NCBI RefSeq assembly: GCF_000192435.1
Contig: NZ_AEUD01000017.1
Coordinates: 1-64,000, forward strand
Length of the DNA: 64,000 nt
Reading direction: 5' to 3'
Source: Gordonia neofelifaecis NRRL B-59395
GTDB taxonomy: Bacteria; Actinomycetota; Actinomycetes; Mycobacteriales; Mycobacteriaceae
The notes below the pieces were generated by a model. It did no database searches, had not been told where the DNA came from, and saw nothing but the letters and a program-made list of their open reading frames with translations. The position numbers and the translations under genes were made by a program. Positions 52,736 to 61,221 of the stretch are shown here, piece by piece. Numbering within the stretch: the first letter of the stretch is position 1; each line of letters begins with the position of its first letter.

Positions 52736-53734
52736 TCAGTCCTCGCGCGGGGCCTGCGGTCGTCGCAGACCGAGTCGAGCGACGGAGCGCGACGGCATCA
52801 CGCGTCGACGGGTGCCGTCGGCGACCGCCTGCCTGCGCTCGTCGCGCCGCTGCAGACGCCGGTCACGGGCGGGGGCGTCCCAGTGCTCGGGGTGAGCCGC
52901 GGCCCAGCGCTGGGTGCGCCACGCGAACGGGATGTGGATCAGATAGGCGGCGACCGCGATGACCATCAGCAGATACGGGAAGGTGAACAGCAGGGCGGCC
53001 GCGGCGGCGACGACGAACAGCAGACCCGCCAGGGCGCTGGGCCGGATGCTGGCCGACTTGAGCGCGAGCGTCGGGATCCGGCTGACGGCGAGGAACCCGA
53101 TGAACAGCAGCCAGGCGCCGACGGCCGGGACCGACGACCACCAGCCCTCGCCGAAGTGCTGCTGCAGACCGATCGGGAGCAGGGCCATCACCGCGGCGGC
53201 GGGCGCGGGCACGCCGACGAAATAGTCCTTGGTGTACTTCGGCGCGCTGTCGTCGTCGAGCAGGGTGTTGAACCGTGCCAGACGCAGGACGATCGCGGTG
53301 CAGTAGAGCAGGGCGAGCACCCAGCCGAAGTCCTGGGCCCCGGAGCTCGGGTTGTCGCGCAGGACCACCGAGTAGACGATCAGAGCAGGCGCGACGCCGA
53401 AGTTGATCGCATCGGCGAGCGAGTCGACCTCGGCGCCGATCTTGGTCGTGGCGTCCATCATCCGCGCGACGCGGCCGTCGAGGCCGTCGAAGACGGCGGC
53501 CAGGACCAGCAACCCCATGGCGAGATCGACCTGACCGGAGTCGGCCGATCGGACCGCGGTGAGGCCCGCGCAGATGGCGAGGATGGTCAGCGTCGACGGC
53601 ACGATCATCCGGCCGGCCCGGGCCGAGCGGGCGGCCCTGGCCCGCGTCGAACCGCCCGCGGGAGTCGGGACGGGACGCCGCAACCGCCGCCGCGACCTGT
53701 TCGTCGGGTTGCGGTGCGGCTTGATCCGAGCCAT
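52736..53734 (-). CDS. pssA: CDP-diacylglycerol-serine O-phosphatidyltransferase
   Basis: The 332-residue membrane enzyme makes phosphatidylserine. The CDP-alcohol phosphatidyltransferase motif is complete in FDGLDGRVARMMDAT followed by KIGAEVDSLADAI. About seven helices follow, and both termini are strongly basic (RIKPHRNPTNRSRRRLRRP at the start, an Arg-rich tail at the end). Its ATG overlaps the psd stop by one base (TGATG), and the Cdc48-like gene follows two bp downstream, so psd-pssA-ATPase form one operon. Confidence 0.95.
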   Translation of the reverse strand: MARIKPHRNPTNRSRRRLRRPVPTPAGGSTRARAARSARAGRMIVPSTLTILAICAGLTAVRSADSGQVDLAMGLLVLAAVFDGLDGRVARMMDATTKIGAEVDSLADAINFGVAPALIVYSVVLRDNPSSGAQDFGWVLALLYCTAIVLRLARFNTLLDDDSAPKYTKDYFVGVPAPAAAVMALLPIGLQQHFGEGWWSSVPAVGAWLLFIGFLAVSRIPTLALKSASIRPSALAGLLFVVAAAAALLFTFPYLLMVIAVAAYLIHIPFAWRTQRWAAAHPEHWDAPARDRRLQRRDERRQAVADGTRRRVMPSRSVARLGLRRPQAPRED

Positions 53735-54441
53735 CAGGGGAGCTCCGCGATCACCGTCTCGGCGCCGACCGCGCGCTGGCCGAGGGACACCTTCACCTCG
53801 CTGCCCGCGGGGAGATAGACGTCGACGCGGGAGCCGAACCGGATGAGGCCGTAGGTGTCGCCGAGGGTGAGCGCATCGCCGGGCGCGGCGTCGCACACGA
53901 TGCGGCGGGCGAGGAGGCCGGCGATCTGAACGACGCCGACTGCGGCGCCCTCAGGGGTCTCGATGGTCATCGCGGTGCGCTCGTTCTCGCTGCTGGCCTC
54001 GGGGAGGTCGGCGGACAGGAACTTGCCCGGGGTGTGCTGCACCGAGCGGACTCGCCCCGCGATCGGCACGCGTTGCACGTGGACGTCGAACACCGAGAGG
54101 AAGGTGCATACGCGGGGCACCGGCTGGTCGCCCAGGCCGAGCTCGGGCAGCGGGACCGCCTCGTCGACCAGCGCGACGGTGCCGTCGGCCGGGGCGACGA
54201 CGAGGCCGGAGCCGGTCGGTGGGACGCGGCTCGGGTGCCGGAAGAACAGTGCGGACGCGCCGGCGGCGGCCATGGCGGGACGGGCGATCCACGGGTGCTT
54301 GCGTCCGATCAGCGCGACGGCGGCGGGCGCGGCGACGAAGGGAACGCCCTTCGGGTGCAGCGGCGGAACCGTTTCGCGGATCAGGTCGATCACATGGGCC
54401 AGGCCCTCGCGGTCGTCGGGTCGGGCGGGACGTCGGGCCAC
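53734..54441 (-). CDS. psd: Phosphatidylserine decarboxylase (short archaeal/actinobacterial type)
   Basis: The 235-residue proenzyme converts phosphatidylserine to phosphatidylethanolamine. Motifs are [62 protein letters not shown] and the self-cleavage site in [12 protein letters not shown], where Ser becomes the pyruvoyl group. The GTG giving [14 protein letters not shown] was chosen to match the 231-residue mycobacterial enzyme; an upstream ATG would add 20 basic residues. It is the first gene of the psd-pssA-ATPase operon. Confidence 0.94.
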   Translation of the reverse strand: MARRPARPDDREGLAHVIDLIRETVPPLHPKGVPFVAAPAAVALIGRKHPWIARPAMAAAGASALFFRHPSRVPPTGSGLVVAPADGTVALVDEAVPLPELGLGDQPVPRVCTFLSVFDVHVQRVPIAGRVRSVQHTPGKFLSADLPEASSENERTAMTIETPEGAAVGVVQIAGLLARRIVCDAAPGDALTLGDTYGLIRFGSRVDVYLPAGSEVKVSLGQRAVGAETVIAELP

Positions 54442-54631
54442 CGGTTCTGCGCTCCTAGTTCGATGTCGCTGCTTCGGTGTCGAGGCGCAGCGGAGGTGCA
54501 CTCAGCTTAATCGCCGACCGCGGATACAGCGCATCGTGCCGGTCACCTATGAGATTCCCCGCTCCGCCGTGGCAGGGCTCGTGAGAACGGTGCCGCGGCG
54601 GAGCGGGGAAGTCGACCCGATATGTTCCGGT

Positions 54632-55093
54632 TCAGGCGGACTGCGTCGCGCGCTGGATCTTGCCGAGCGTCTCGCGGATGCCCGCGGTGAGCTCGGCCTC
54701 GAACGGCTTCTCGCCGCCCAGCACCTTGTCGACCAGGGTCGACGACAGCTTGCTGGTCTCGCCGTTCTTCGCGGTCCGGCTCTGGTGCAGGCGAACGCCC
54801 GTCTCCGTCGGCTCGATGCGGAACGACCACACGGTGTTGTTCTCCGCGATGCGGAACGCCAGTTCCTTATTCGGCTCGAAGGTCACGACCTTCGACCGCG
54901 TCGGCCACACCAGTGCGCCCCGGCGGTTGATGTTGAAGGTCCGGGTACCGAGCTTCACGTCGCCGCCGAAGACGATCATCTTCTTGCACTGCGGGCTCCA
55001 CTCGCCCATACGGCGCAGATCGCTGACGACCGACCAGACCTTCTCCGGGCTGGCGTCGATCTCGATGGAGTCCTCGATGAGGGGTGCGGCCAT
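54632..55093 (-). CDS. SRPBCC/START-like lipid-binding family protein
   Basis: The 153-residue protein has the SRPBCC helix-grip pattern: SIEIDASPEKVWSVVSDLRR, then MGEWSPQCKKMIVF, WSFRIEPTETGVRLHQSRTA and a long C-terminal helix ending RETLGKIQRATQSA. Such proteins bind hydrophobic ligands or act as polyketide cyclases. The start MAAPLIEDSIE was chosen because the upstream extension is Arg-rich and crosses the leader. Three TGTGAC half-sites lie 45-80 bp upstream. Neighbouring lipid genes suggest a lipid ligand, by inference. Confidence 0.82.
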   Translation of the reverse strand: MAAPLIEDSIEIDASPEKVWSVVSDLRRMGEWSPQCKKMIVFGGDVKLGTRTFNINRRGALVWPTRSKVVTFEPNKELAFRIAENNTVWSFRIEPTETGVRLHQSRTAKNGETSKLSSTLVDKVLGGEKPFEAELTAGIRETLGKIQRATQSA

Positions 55094-55139
55094 GGTTGCC
55101 TCCGTTTCAGGCGCGCCGCGAGCGCGGCGCGGGTTTGCG

Positions 55140-55171
55140 GTCACAGTAGTACATGTGACCGTGGGTCACAT
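55140..55171. promoter_or_regulatory. Three alternating TGTGAC/GTCACA half-sites upstream of the SRPBCC gene
   Basis: GTCACA (55140-55145), TGTGAC (55154-55159) and GTCACA (55165-55170) alternate in orientation. The right pair makes a perfect palindrome ATGTGAC-CGTGG-GTCACAT. CRP/GlxR sites of actinobacteria use TGTGA-N6-TCACA; here the spacer is seven, so the element resembles but does not equal that consensus, and a TetR or FadR-like regulator is also possible. Confidence 0.55.
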
Positions 55172-55219
55172 AAGTTGGTTCGACCTGGACGGCCGGTGTT
55201 CGGCGCCGGCCCGGGTGCG

Positions 55220-55423
55220 GGTGGTTTCGACTCGCTCCGCTCGCTCAACCGACGGTGAGCCCGCTCGCCTTATCGTTGGTTGAGCCGTCCGGAGCGGAGC
55301 GGAGGGCGTGTCGAAACCTTGTCCCAGCGCGGGTGTTGGGTGGTTTCGACTCGCTCCGCTCGCTCAACCAACGGTGAGTTCGCTCGCTCAACCGACGGAG
55401 CGCGCTCGCTCAACCGACGGTGA
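55220..55423. repeat. Second cluster of the dispersed GGTTGAGCGAGC-type repeat
   Basis: Full copies lie at 55223-55250 and 55342-55370 (GGTTTCGACTCGCTCCGCTC followed by GCTCAACC). A divergent inverted copy with an insertion (GGTTGAGCCGTCCGGAGCGG ending TCGAAACC) lies at 55276-55318. Two short tandem units of the form CGCTCGCTCAACCGACGG follow at 55381 and 55403. The last unit reaches into the acyl-CoA dehydrogenase gene and supplies its TGA stop. The core is the same as at 9.87-10.09 kb, so this is a dispersed family. Confidence 0.85.
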
Positions 55424-56525
55424 CCATGTCCCAATCGCCGACGGACGCGGACAATCGCTGCAGGTGGCTGTCGGCGTCACCGAGGGTGTGGCCGATCGCG
55501 GTCAGCCGGCTCACGTAGTGCGCCACCGGGTACTCGGCGGTCATACCGATGCCGCCGTGCATCTGGATCGACTCCTGCCCGATGTGCCTGCCCGAGCGGC
55601 AAGTCTGCAGCTTCACGCGCGAGGCGATGATCGGGTCGACGCGTCCCTCGGCGAGAGCCGCGGTGGCGTAGACGCTCAGGCTGCTCGCCAGTTCCAGCGA
55701 CACGTACATGTCGGCGGCGCGGTGGGTGAGCGCCTGGAAGGTCGAGAGGGGGACGCCGAACTGCTTGCGGCTCTTGAGGTACTCGGTCGTCATGTCGAGT
55801 GAGGCACGCATCGCGCCGACCGCCTCGGCGCACAGGGCGGCCTGGGTGAGCACCTCGACGTCGCCGATGACACCGGACGCGTCGCCGGTACCGAGACGGG
55901 TGGCCGGGGCGCCGTCGAAGACGATCTGGGCGCCGCGCCTGCGGTCGTGGGTGCGGTAGCCGGTGCGGCTGACGCCCGTACCGTTCGCGTCGACGAGGTA
56001 GAGGCCGATCTCGCCGGAACCGTCGCGAGCCGAGACGACGAGGGTGTCGGCGCAGTCGCCGGCGGCGACCAGCGACTTGGTGCCGGTGAGGCCGGTGCCG
56101 TCGAAGGTCGTCGCGACGGCGTACGACGGCCAGCGGTCGCCGTGCTCGTGGTGGGCGAACGCGAGCAGTCGCTCTCCCGACGACAGCCCGCCGATGATCT
56201 CGGCGCGGACGTCGTCGGCGGCGGTCCTGGCGACGAGCAGACCCGGAACCACCACCGCGTCGAGGAACGGCTCGGGCGCGATGGCCGCGCCGATCTCACC
56301 CATCACGGGCGCGAGCTCCTCGGGACCGGCCCCGGCGCCGCCGTCGGCTTCGTCGAAGACGAGGCCGAGGATCCCGATCTCGGCGAGCGCGTTCCACACG
56401 TCGCGGCTCCAGCCGAGTTCGGTGTCGGTGACGGCGCGCAGGGTCTCGATGTCGTACTTCTTGGCCAGCACTTCGCGCACGGTGTCGCGCAGCATGACCT
56501 GTTCTTCGGAGAGTTCGAATTCCAT
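55410..56525 (-). CDS. Acyl-CoA dehydrogenase family protein (FadE-like, shorter partner)
   Basis: The 371-residue flavoprotein of the acyl-CoA dehydrogenase fold opens MEFELSEEQVMLRDTVREVL. It contains TAADDVRAEIIGGLSSGERL, RSGRHIGQESIQMHGGIGMT and KSRKQFGVPLSTFQALTHRA. It starts 39 bp after a longer dehydrogenase and lacks a Glu at the usual YEG catalytic position in its C-terminus, ending ASVGDWDMVTVG. Paired FadE genes in actinobacteria often form alpha2-beta2 enzymes acting on sterol or branched acyl-CoAs. The final VG-stop is encoded by the dispersed repeat. Confidence 0.85.
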   Translation of the reverse strand: MEFELSEEQVMLRDTVREVLAKKYDIETLRAVTDTELGWSRDVWNALAEIGILGLVFDEADGGAGAGPEELAPVMGEIGAAIAPEPFLDAVVVPGLLVARTAADDVRAEIIGGLSSGERLLAFAHHEHGDRWPSYAVATTFDGTGLTGTKSLVAAGDCADTLVVSARDGSGEIGLYLVDANGTGVSRTGYRTHDRRRGAQIVFDGAPATRLGTGDASGVIGDVEVLTQAALCAEAVGAMRASLDMTTEYLKSRKQFGVPLSTFQALTHRAADMYVSLELASSLSVYATAALAEGRVDPIIASRVKLQTCRSGRHIGQESIQMHGGIGMTAEYPVAHYVSRLTAIGHTLGDADSHLQRLSASVGDWDMVTVG

Positions 56526-56564
56526 CTTGTTCCTTCGGAAGATTCTGGTCGGGTCGTCGCGGGG

Positions 56565-57761
56565 CTACAGCCCGAGCACGGCCTTGTCGATGATCTGGCG
56601 CTGGACCTCCGACGAGCCGCCGTAGATCGTCACCTTGCGGTGGTTCAGGTAGGCGGGGACGGTCAGCTGCGCCCATTCGGGGCTGAGGATGTCGGCGACG
56701 TCGCCCTCGACGTCGGAGTCGATCGCGGACACCGGCAGCGAGTCGGGTCCGGCGATGTCTGCCAGCAACTCGGTGACCTCTTGCTGGAGCTGCGACCCGC
56801 GCAGCTTGAGCAACGACGACGCGGGGTTCGGCTTGCCGTCGGCGGAGCCCGCGACCACGCGCAGCTGGGTCACCTCGAGGGCGAGCAGTTCGTTCTCGAG
56901 TTCGGCCAGCCGCCCGGCGATGATCGGGTCGTCGAGCAGGGTGCCGTTCGGCGTCGGAGTCTGCGCGGCGAGCCGCTTGGCCTTGGCGACCTTGGTCTTG
57001 GTCCAGCCGACGCGCGCGATGCCCGACCGCTCGTTGCCGAGCAGGAACTTGGCGATGGTCCAGCCGATGTTCTCCTCGCCGACGAGGTTCTCGGCGGGGA
57101 CTCGAACGTCGGAGAAGAAGACCTCGTTGACCTCATAGCTGCCGTCGATCAGCTGGATCGGACGGATCTCGACGCCCGGAGTGTCCATCGGGAAGAGGAA
57201 GAAGCTGATGCCCGCCTGCTTCTTCGCCTCCGGATCGGTCCGGGCGAGGCAGAAGATCCAGTCGGCGTACTGGCCCAGGGTGGTCCAGGTCTTCTGGCCG
57301 TTGATCACGTAGTGGTCGCCGTCGCGGACGGCGCGGGTCTTCAGCGAGGCGAGGTCGGAACCCGCCTCGGGCTCGGAGAAGCCCTGGCACCACCAGATGT
57401 CGAGGTTCGCGGTGGCGGGCAGGAACTTCTCCTTCAACTCCTGCGATCCGAACTGGGCGATCACCGGGCCGACCATGCCCGCGTTGAACGGCAGCAGGTC
57501 TGGAACGAAGTTGAGCGACATCTCCTCGCGCCAGATGTGGTGCTGGATCGGCGTCCAGTCCTGACCGCCCCATTCGACGGGCCAGTGCGGCACCGCATAC
57601 CCGGCCTTGTTGAGAATTCGGGTGGTGGTGACGATGTCGTCCGGGTAGTTCAGGGCGCCGGCCTCGCAGCGCTCGCGGATCTCCGCGGGGATCTCGGTGG
57701 TGAAGTAGTCGTGGAGTTCCTGGCGGAAGGCTTCTTCTTCCGGAGTGAATTGCAGCTGCAT
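56565..57761 (-). CDS. Acyl-CoA dehydrogenase (FadE-like)
   Basis: The 398-residue flavoprotein has the full acyl-CoA dehydrogenase order: QLQFTPEEEAFRQELHDYFT, WCQGFSEPEAGSDLASLKTR, INGQKTWTTLGQYADWIFCL, RSGIARVGWTKTKVAKAKRL, and the C-terminal RKVTIYGGSSEVQRQIIDKA. In that last block Gly replaces the Glu used as base by the medium-chain enzyme, so the base must come from elsewhere or from the partner. It is the first gene of a two-gene dehydrogenase operon. A divergent amidase lies 83 bp away. Confidence 0.9.
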   Translation of the reverse strand: MQLQFTPEEEAFRQELHDYFTTEIPAEIRERCEAGALNYPDDIVTTTRILNKAGYAVPHWPVEWGGQDWTPIQHHIWREEMSLNFVPDLLPFNAGMVGPVIAQFGSQELKEKFLPATANLDIWWCQGFSEPEAGSDLASLKTRAVRDGDHYVINGQKTWTTLGQYADWIFCLARTDPEAKKQAGISFFLFPMDTPGVEIRPIQLIDGSYEVNEVFFSDVRVPAENLVGEENIGWTIAKFLLGNERSGIARVGWTKTKVAKAKRLAAQTPTPNGTLLDDPIIAGRLAELENELLALEVTQLRVVAGSADGKPNPASSLLKLRGSQLQQEVTELLADIAGPDSLPVSAIDSDVEGDVADILSPEWAQLTVPAYLNHRKVTIYGGSSEVQRQIIDKAVLGL

Positions 57762-57844
57762 CTAAGTAGTCTTACCCGCTCAGATGTGATGATGAGAAGA
57801 CCGAACTAAAATGACCTGCGCGATTGTCAGATAGCGTGAGCCGA

Positions 57845-59251
57845 ATGAAACATGTTCACGCTTTCGGTGACGACTGCCTCGGCGACCTCGATGCGGTCGG
57901 TCTCGCACGATCGATTGCATCCGGCGACGTGTCGCCCCTGGAGGCCGCGACGGCGGCGCTCGACCGCATCGATCGGGTGGAGCCGCAGCTCGCGGCGGTC
58001 GCCGTCGACGACCGGGACCTCGCGCTCAAGCGTGCGGCGGCCGATGAGTTCACCGGAGCATTCGCGGGCGTTCCCTCGTTGATCAAGAACAACACCGACT
58101 TCGCGGGCCTGCCGACACTGCACGGTTCGGCGGCGGTCGCGCCGACCCCCGCACGGGAGCACGAGGCGGTCACCCGCGAACTCGTCGGCACCGGACTCAA
58201 CATCCTCGGGGCGTCGACCATGCCGGCCTTCGGGCTCACCGCGACCACCGAGTTCGTCGACCGGCCGCCGACCCGCAATCCGTGGGACACCGACTTCTCC
58301 TGCGGTGCGTCGTCCGGCGGCGCCGCGGCGCTCGTCGCGGCCGGTGCGGTGCCGATCGCACACGCGAACGACGGCGGCGGCTCCATCCGGATCCCGGCGG
58401 CGTCGTGCGGTCTGGTCGGGCTCAAGCCAAGTCGCGGCCGCGTGGCGCAGGCCAAGCAGATGCGCGGCTTGCCGATCGATCTGATCAGCAACGGCGTGGT
58501 CACCCGGTCGGTCCGCGACACCGCGCACTATCTCGCGGACGTGGAGCGGCAGCGGCCCGGCGGCTCGCTGCCGCCGGTCGGGCTCGTCGACGGGCCGGGT
58601 CAGGAGCGATCGCGGATCGCACTGATCAACGCGCCGCTGACCGGCAGGCTGCTGGACGCGGACACCGACCGCGAGCTGAGCGCCACGGTGGAGGTGTTGG
58701 AGTCGCTCGGGCACCGGGTCGAGACCATCCCGATGCCGGTCGATCGCAGCTACATCGATCAGTTCACCGACTACTGGGCGCTGCTGGCGTTCGGCGTCGA
58801 CCGGATGGGCCGCCGGTCCGTCGGAAAGGGATTCGACCGATCGCGCCTCGACCCCTTCACCAAGGGGCTGTCGTCGTCGTTCCTCCGTCACTTCTATCGG
58901 CTGCCGGGCTCGATTCTCGGTCTCCGCCGGGCGACGGCCCGGTTCCGCAGCGTCTTCGACCACTACGACCTGATCCTGTCGCCGACGCTGGCCCACGCGG
59001 TGCCGGAGATCGGATACCTGGCCCCGGACGGGGACTTCGACGAGGTCTTCGCGCGGCTGATCGACTACGTCGCCTTCACTCCCGCGAACAACAGCAGCGG
59101 CACCCCGGCGATCACCCTGCCCCTGGGCCGCGACGAGAACGGACTTCCGCTCGGCATGCATCTGTCCGCGGACCTCGGCGGGGAACGGCGACTTCTCGAG
59201 CTGGCCTTCGAGCTGGAAGGGGCGCGTCCGTTCGCGCGGATTCAGGATTGA
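57845..59251 (+). CDS. Amidase (amidase signature family)
   Basis: The 468-residue hydrolase has the Ser-cisSer-Lys triad: Lys81 in SLIKNNTDFAGLP, the cis-Ser in FSCGASSGGAAALVA (Ser156) and the nucleophile Ser180 in NDGGGSIRIPAAS. GLVGLKPSRGRV and AITLPLGRDENGLPLGMHLS follow as expected. It cleaves amides of unknown identity in the cytosol. Starts at TTG 57824 or GTG 57836 are possible; ATG 57845 was preferred. No ribosome binding site is obvious, and a leaderless transcript is possible. Confidence 0.9.
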   Translation: MKHVHAFGDDCLGDLDAVGLARSIASGDVSPLEAATAALDRIDRVEPQLAAVAVDDRDLALKRAAADEFTGAFAGVPSLIKNNTDFAGLPTLHGSAAVAPTPAREHEAVTRELVGTGLNILGASTMPAFGLTATTEFVDRPPTRNPWDTDFSCGASSGGAAALVAAGAVPIAHANDGGGSIRIPAASCGLVGLKPSRGRVAQAKQMRGLPIDLISNGVVTRSVRDTAHYLADVERQRPGGSLPPVGLVDGPGQERSRIALINAPLTGRLLDADTDRELSATVEVLESLGHRVETIPMPVDRSYIDQFTDYWALLAFGVDRMGRRSVGKGFDRSRLDPFTKGLSSSFLRHFYRLPGSILGLRRATARFRSVFDHYDLILSPTLAHAVPEIGYLAPDGDFDEVFARLIDYVAFTPANNSSGTPAITLPLGRDENGLPLGMHLSADLGGERRLLELAFELEGARPFARIQD

Positions 59252-59284
59252 GGGTCGGGCGCGGCGACGTCCGGTAATCCGAAC

Positions 59285-59302
59285 GTCCCACTCAACGGGA
59301 AC
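59285..59302. promoter_or_regulatory. IclR-like dyad, distal copy
   Basis: GTCCCACTCAACGGGAAC reads as a degenerate inverted repeat with outer GTCCC and GGGAAC halves. It shares GTCCCACT with the better copy 95 bp downstream. Two copies spaced about nine helical turns apart are typical of cooperative or looping regulators. The binding protein is unknown. Confidence 0.4.
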
Positions 59303-59379
59303 CTGTGGACAAGCGGGGGTAACCCTGCTACCCGGATGGATGGGTTCTGACCTGCGTGTTTCAAATTGAACTCCATAAG

Positions 59380-59396
59380 GTCCCACTGAGTGGAAC
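59380..59396. promoter_or_regulatory. IclR-like dyad, proximal copy
   Basis: GTCCCACTGAGTGGAAC is a 17-bp palindrome with a single mismatched pair (third position). Its form resembles GTTCCACTNAGTGGAAC-type sites that I associate with IclR-family regulators of catabolic genes in actinobacteria. It directly follows the AT-rich promoter-like stretch upstream of the MFS gene, placing it where a repressor would act. Confidence 0.5.
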
Positions 59397-59589
59397 ATTG
59401 TGTGGTGAACCACCCGGTGCGCCAATTGTGATGTGACGTACACAGACCCCGGCCGCTGCCGGGGGGTGTGACTCCCCATCACCCCGGCTCGAACGGTGCG
59501 GTGAGACGGACTCGGAACCGCAGTGAACGGCGGCTACGAGCCCGCCGCTGCAGCTCCCCGCACGAGCCGATCCTGAAAGGACCCTGACT

Positions 59590-61122
59590 GTGGTCTCCCC
59601 TTCACTCGGTGCGCCGACAGCCGGCGCCCCCGACCAGCGATGGACGCCGCGTCTCGTCATCTCGCTGGCCTCGATCGTGCTGATGCTCGAGATGCTCTCG
59701 ATCAGCTACATAATGATCGCGACAGCCCTGCCCTCCATCTCGAAGCACTACCAGACGACGCAGGGCGCCTGGCTGCTCACCGCGTTCCTGCTGTTCGGCG
59801 CGATGGTCGCGCCGTTGCTCGGCAAGCTCGCCGATCTGCACGGCAAGCGTCTGGTCCTGTTGATCGCCGTGTTCGGTGCCGCCCTCGGCTCGCTGATCTC
59901 GGCGGTCGCGCCCAGCTACGGCGTGCTCATCGTCGGTCGTGCCCTGACCGGCTTCCTGGTGCCGTGCCTGTTCCTGAGCTACTCGCTCATCCGTGACGTC
60001 TTCCCGCCGAAGACCATCGCTCTCGCGGTCTCCATCGCGACTAGCGGCATGGGCCTGATCGCCATCCCGGCACCGTTCATCACCGGGTGGCTGGTCGACG
60101 GCTTCGGCTTCCGCGCCATCTTCTGGTTCGCACTGATCGCGCTGGTCGTGCTCGGTACCTTGATTCGCCTCACCACCCCTGAGTCGCCGGTTCGCCAGCA
60201 GGCTCGACTCGACATCATCGGCGCGGTTCTGCTCGGTGCCGGCATCGCCGGCGTCCTGGTCGGCGTCAGCTTCGGCCCGACCTGGGGCTGGGCCGCCGCA
60301 TCGACCCTGACCTACCTGATCGGCGGCATCATTCTGATCGGTGCCTGGCTGGTCTCCGCCAGCGTCCTGAAGGAGCCGCTGGTCGACATCAAGGTCCTGC
60401 GTCAGCGTTCGGTGGCCTTCACCGTCACCGCCGCGGGCTGCATCTACGGCGTCAGCGGTCTGTACACCATGCTGCTGCCGATGCTGGTCATGACTCCGGC
60501 GATGCTCGGCCTCGGCTACGGCTTCGGCACCACCGCTGAGGGCACTGCGATCTTCCAGGCTCCGCTCGGCCTGTTCACCGTCCTCGGTGGCGTCATCGTC
60601 GGTGTCCTGGTCGGCCGGGCGAACGCCAAGCCGCGCATGATGATGGCCGCCGGTGCCGTCTCGGCCGGTATCGGCTGCACGCTCACCGCCTTCTCGCACG
60701 ACAGCAAGGGCCTGATCATTCTGTTCGGCGCCTTCGTCGGACTGGGCATGGGCCTCGGCTACGCCGCCGTCCCGAACCTGCTGATCGAGGCGGTTCCGCC
60801 GCAGCTGCAGGCATCGACCGCCAGCATCGCCGGCGTGTTCCAGAGCATCTTCCCGGCCATCCTCCCGGTCATCGCCTTCGCGGTCATGAACAACTCGTAC
60901 ATCGCGGTGTTCCCGCCGGAGGTCGCGCAGATGCTGCAGGGTGCGGTCATGTACACCAGCGACGGCTACAAGGTCGCGTACCTGATCGCCGCGGCGACCG
61001 CCGTTCTCTGCCTCGTGTGTGCACTGGCTCTGCCGTCGCGCATCAAGCAGCTGAAGGTGTCGGGCGACGAGATCGTCGAGGCCGACGATCTCGGCGAGCC
61101 GGAGGTCCCGGCCTACGCCTGA
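59590..61122 (+). CDS. MFS transporter, 14-helix DHA2-type exporter
   Basis: The 510-residue transporter begins after a short Pro/Ala-rich N-terminus with helix 1 (LVISLASIVLMLEMLSISYI). MFS motif A lies in GKLADLHGKRLVLLI, motif B in LIVGRALTGFLVPCLF and motif C-like sequence in SGMGLIAIPAPFITGWLV. About 14 helices fit the DHA2 drug/metabolite exporters, and the C-terminal tail is acidic. The GTG is preceded by AAAGGACCCTGACT. It is monocistronic, with a strong terminator after it. The two dyads upstream suggest induction by a small molecule. Confidence 0.9.
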   Translation: MVSPSLGAPTAGAPDQRWTPRLVISLASIVLMLEMLSISYIMIATALPSISKHYQTTQGAWLLTAFLLFGAMVAPLLGKLADLHGKRLVLLIAVFGAALGSLISAVAPSYGVLIVGRALTGFLVPCLFLSYSLIRDVFPPKTIALAVSIATSGMGLIAIPAPFITGWLVDGFGFRAIFWFALIALVVLGTLIRLTTPESPVRQQARLDIIGAVLLGAGIAGVLVGVSFGPTWGWAAASTLTYLIGGIILIGAWLVSASVLKEPLVDIKVLRQRSVAFTVTAAGCIYGVSGLYTMLLPMLVMTPAMLGLGYGFGTTAEGTAIFQAPLGLFTVLGGVIVGVLVGRANAKPRMMMAAGAVSAGIGCTLTAFSHDSKGLIILFGAFVGLGMGLGYAAVPNLLIEAVPPQLQASTASIAGVFQSIFPAILPVIAFAVMNNSYIAVFPPEVAQMLQGAVMYTSDGYKVAYLIAAATAVLCLVCALALPSRIKQLKVSGDEIVEADDLGEPEVPAYA

Positions 61123-61145
61123 GACCTGCGCTCCGCGTAGCTGAC

Positions 61146-61180
61146 AGCGCCCCCGCCCGGAAACGGGCGGGGGCGCTCTT
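61146..61180 (+). terminator. Rho-independent terminator of the MFS gene
   Basis: AGCGCCCCCGCCCG (61146-61159) pairs perfectly with CGGGCGGGGGCGCT (61164-61177) across a GAAA tetraloop, followed by CTTCTC. It lies 23 bp after the stop codon. Confidence 0.9.
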
Positions 61181-61221
61181 CTCATGCGGCTAGCGGAAGC
61201 ATCCGCTCCCGCGAACGACAA

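Larger units (their letters stand above)
59252..59589. other. 338-bp intergenic region with operator-like repeats, before the MFS gene
   Basis: No gene is supported here. The stretch contains two GTCCCACT-type dyads (listed separately), an AT-rich segment TTTCAAATTGAACTCCATAA that could hold a promoter, and a GC hairpin CCCCGGC-CGCT-GCCGGGG at 59447-59464 lacking a T-tract. A ribosome binding site AAAGGA precedes the GTG of the MFS gene. The length and dyads suggest a regulated, long-leader promoter for the transporter. Confidence 0.6.
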
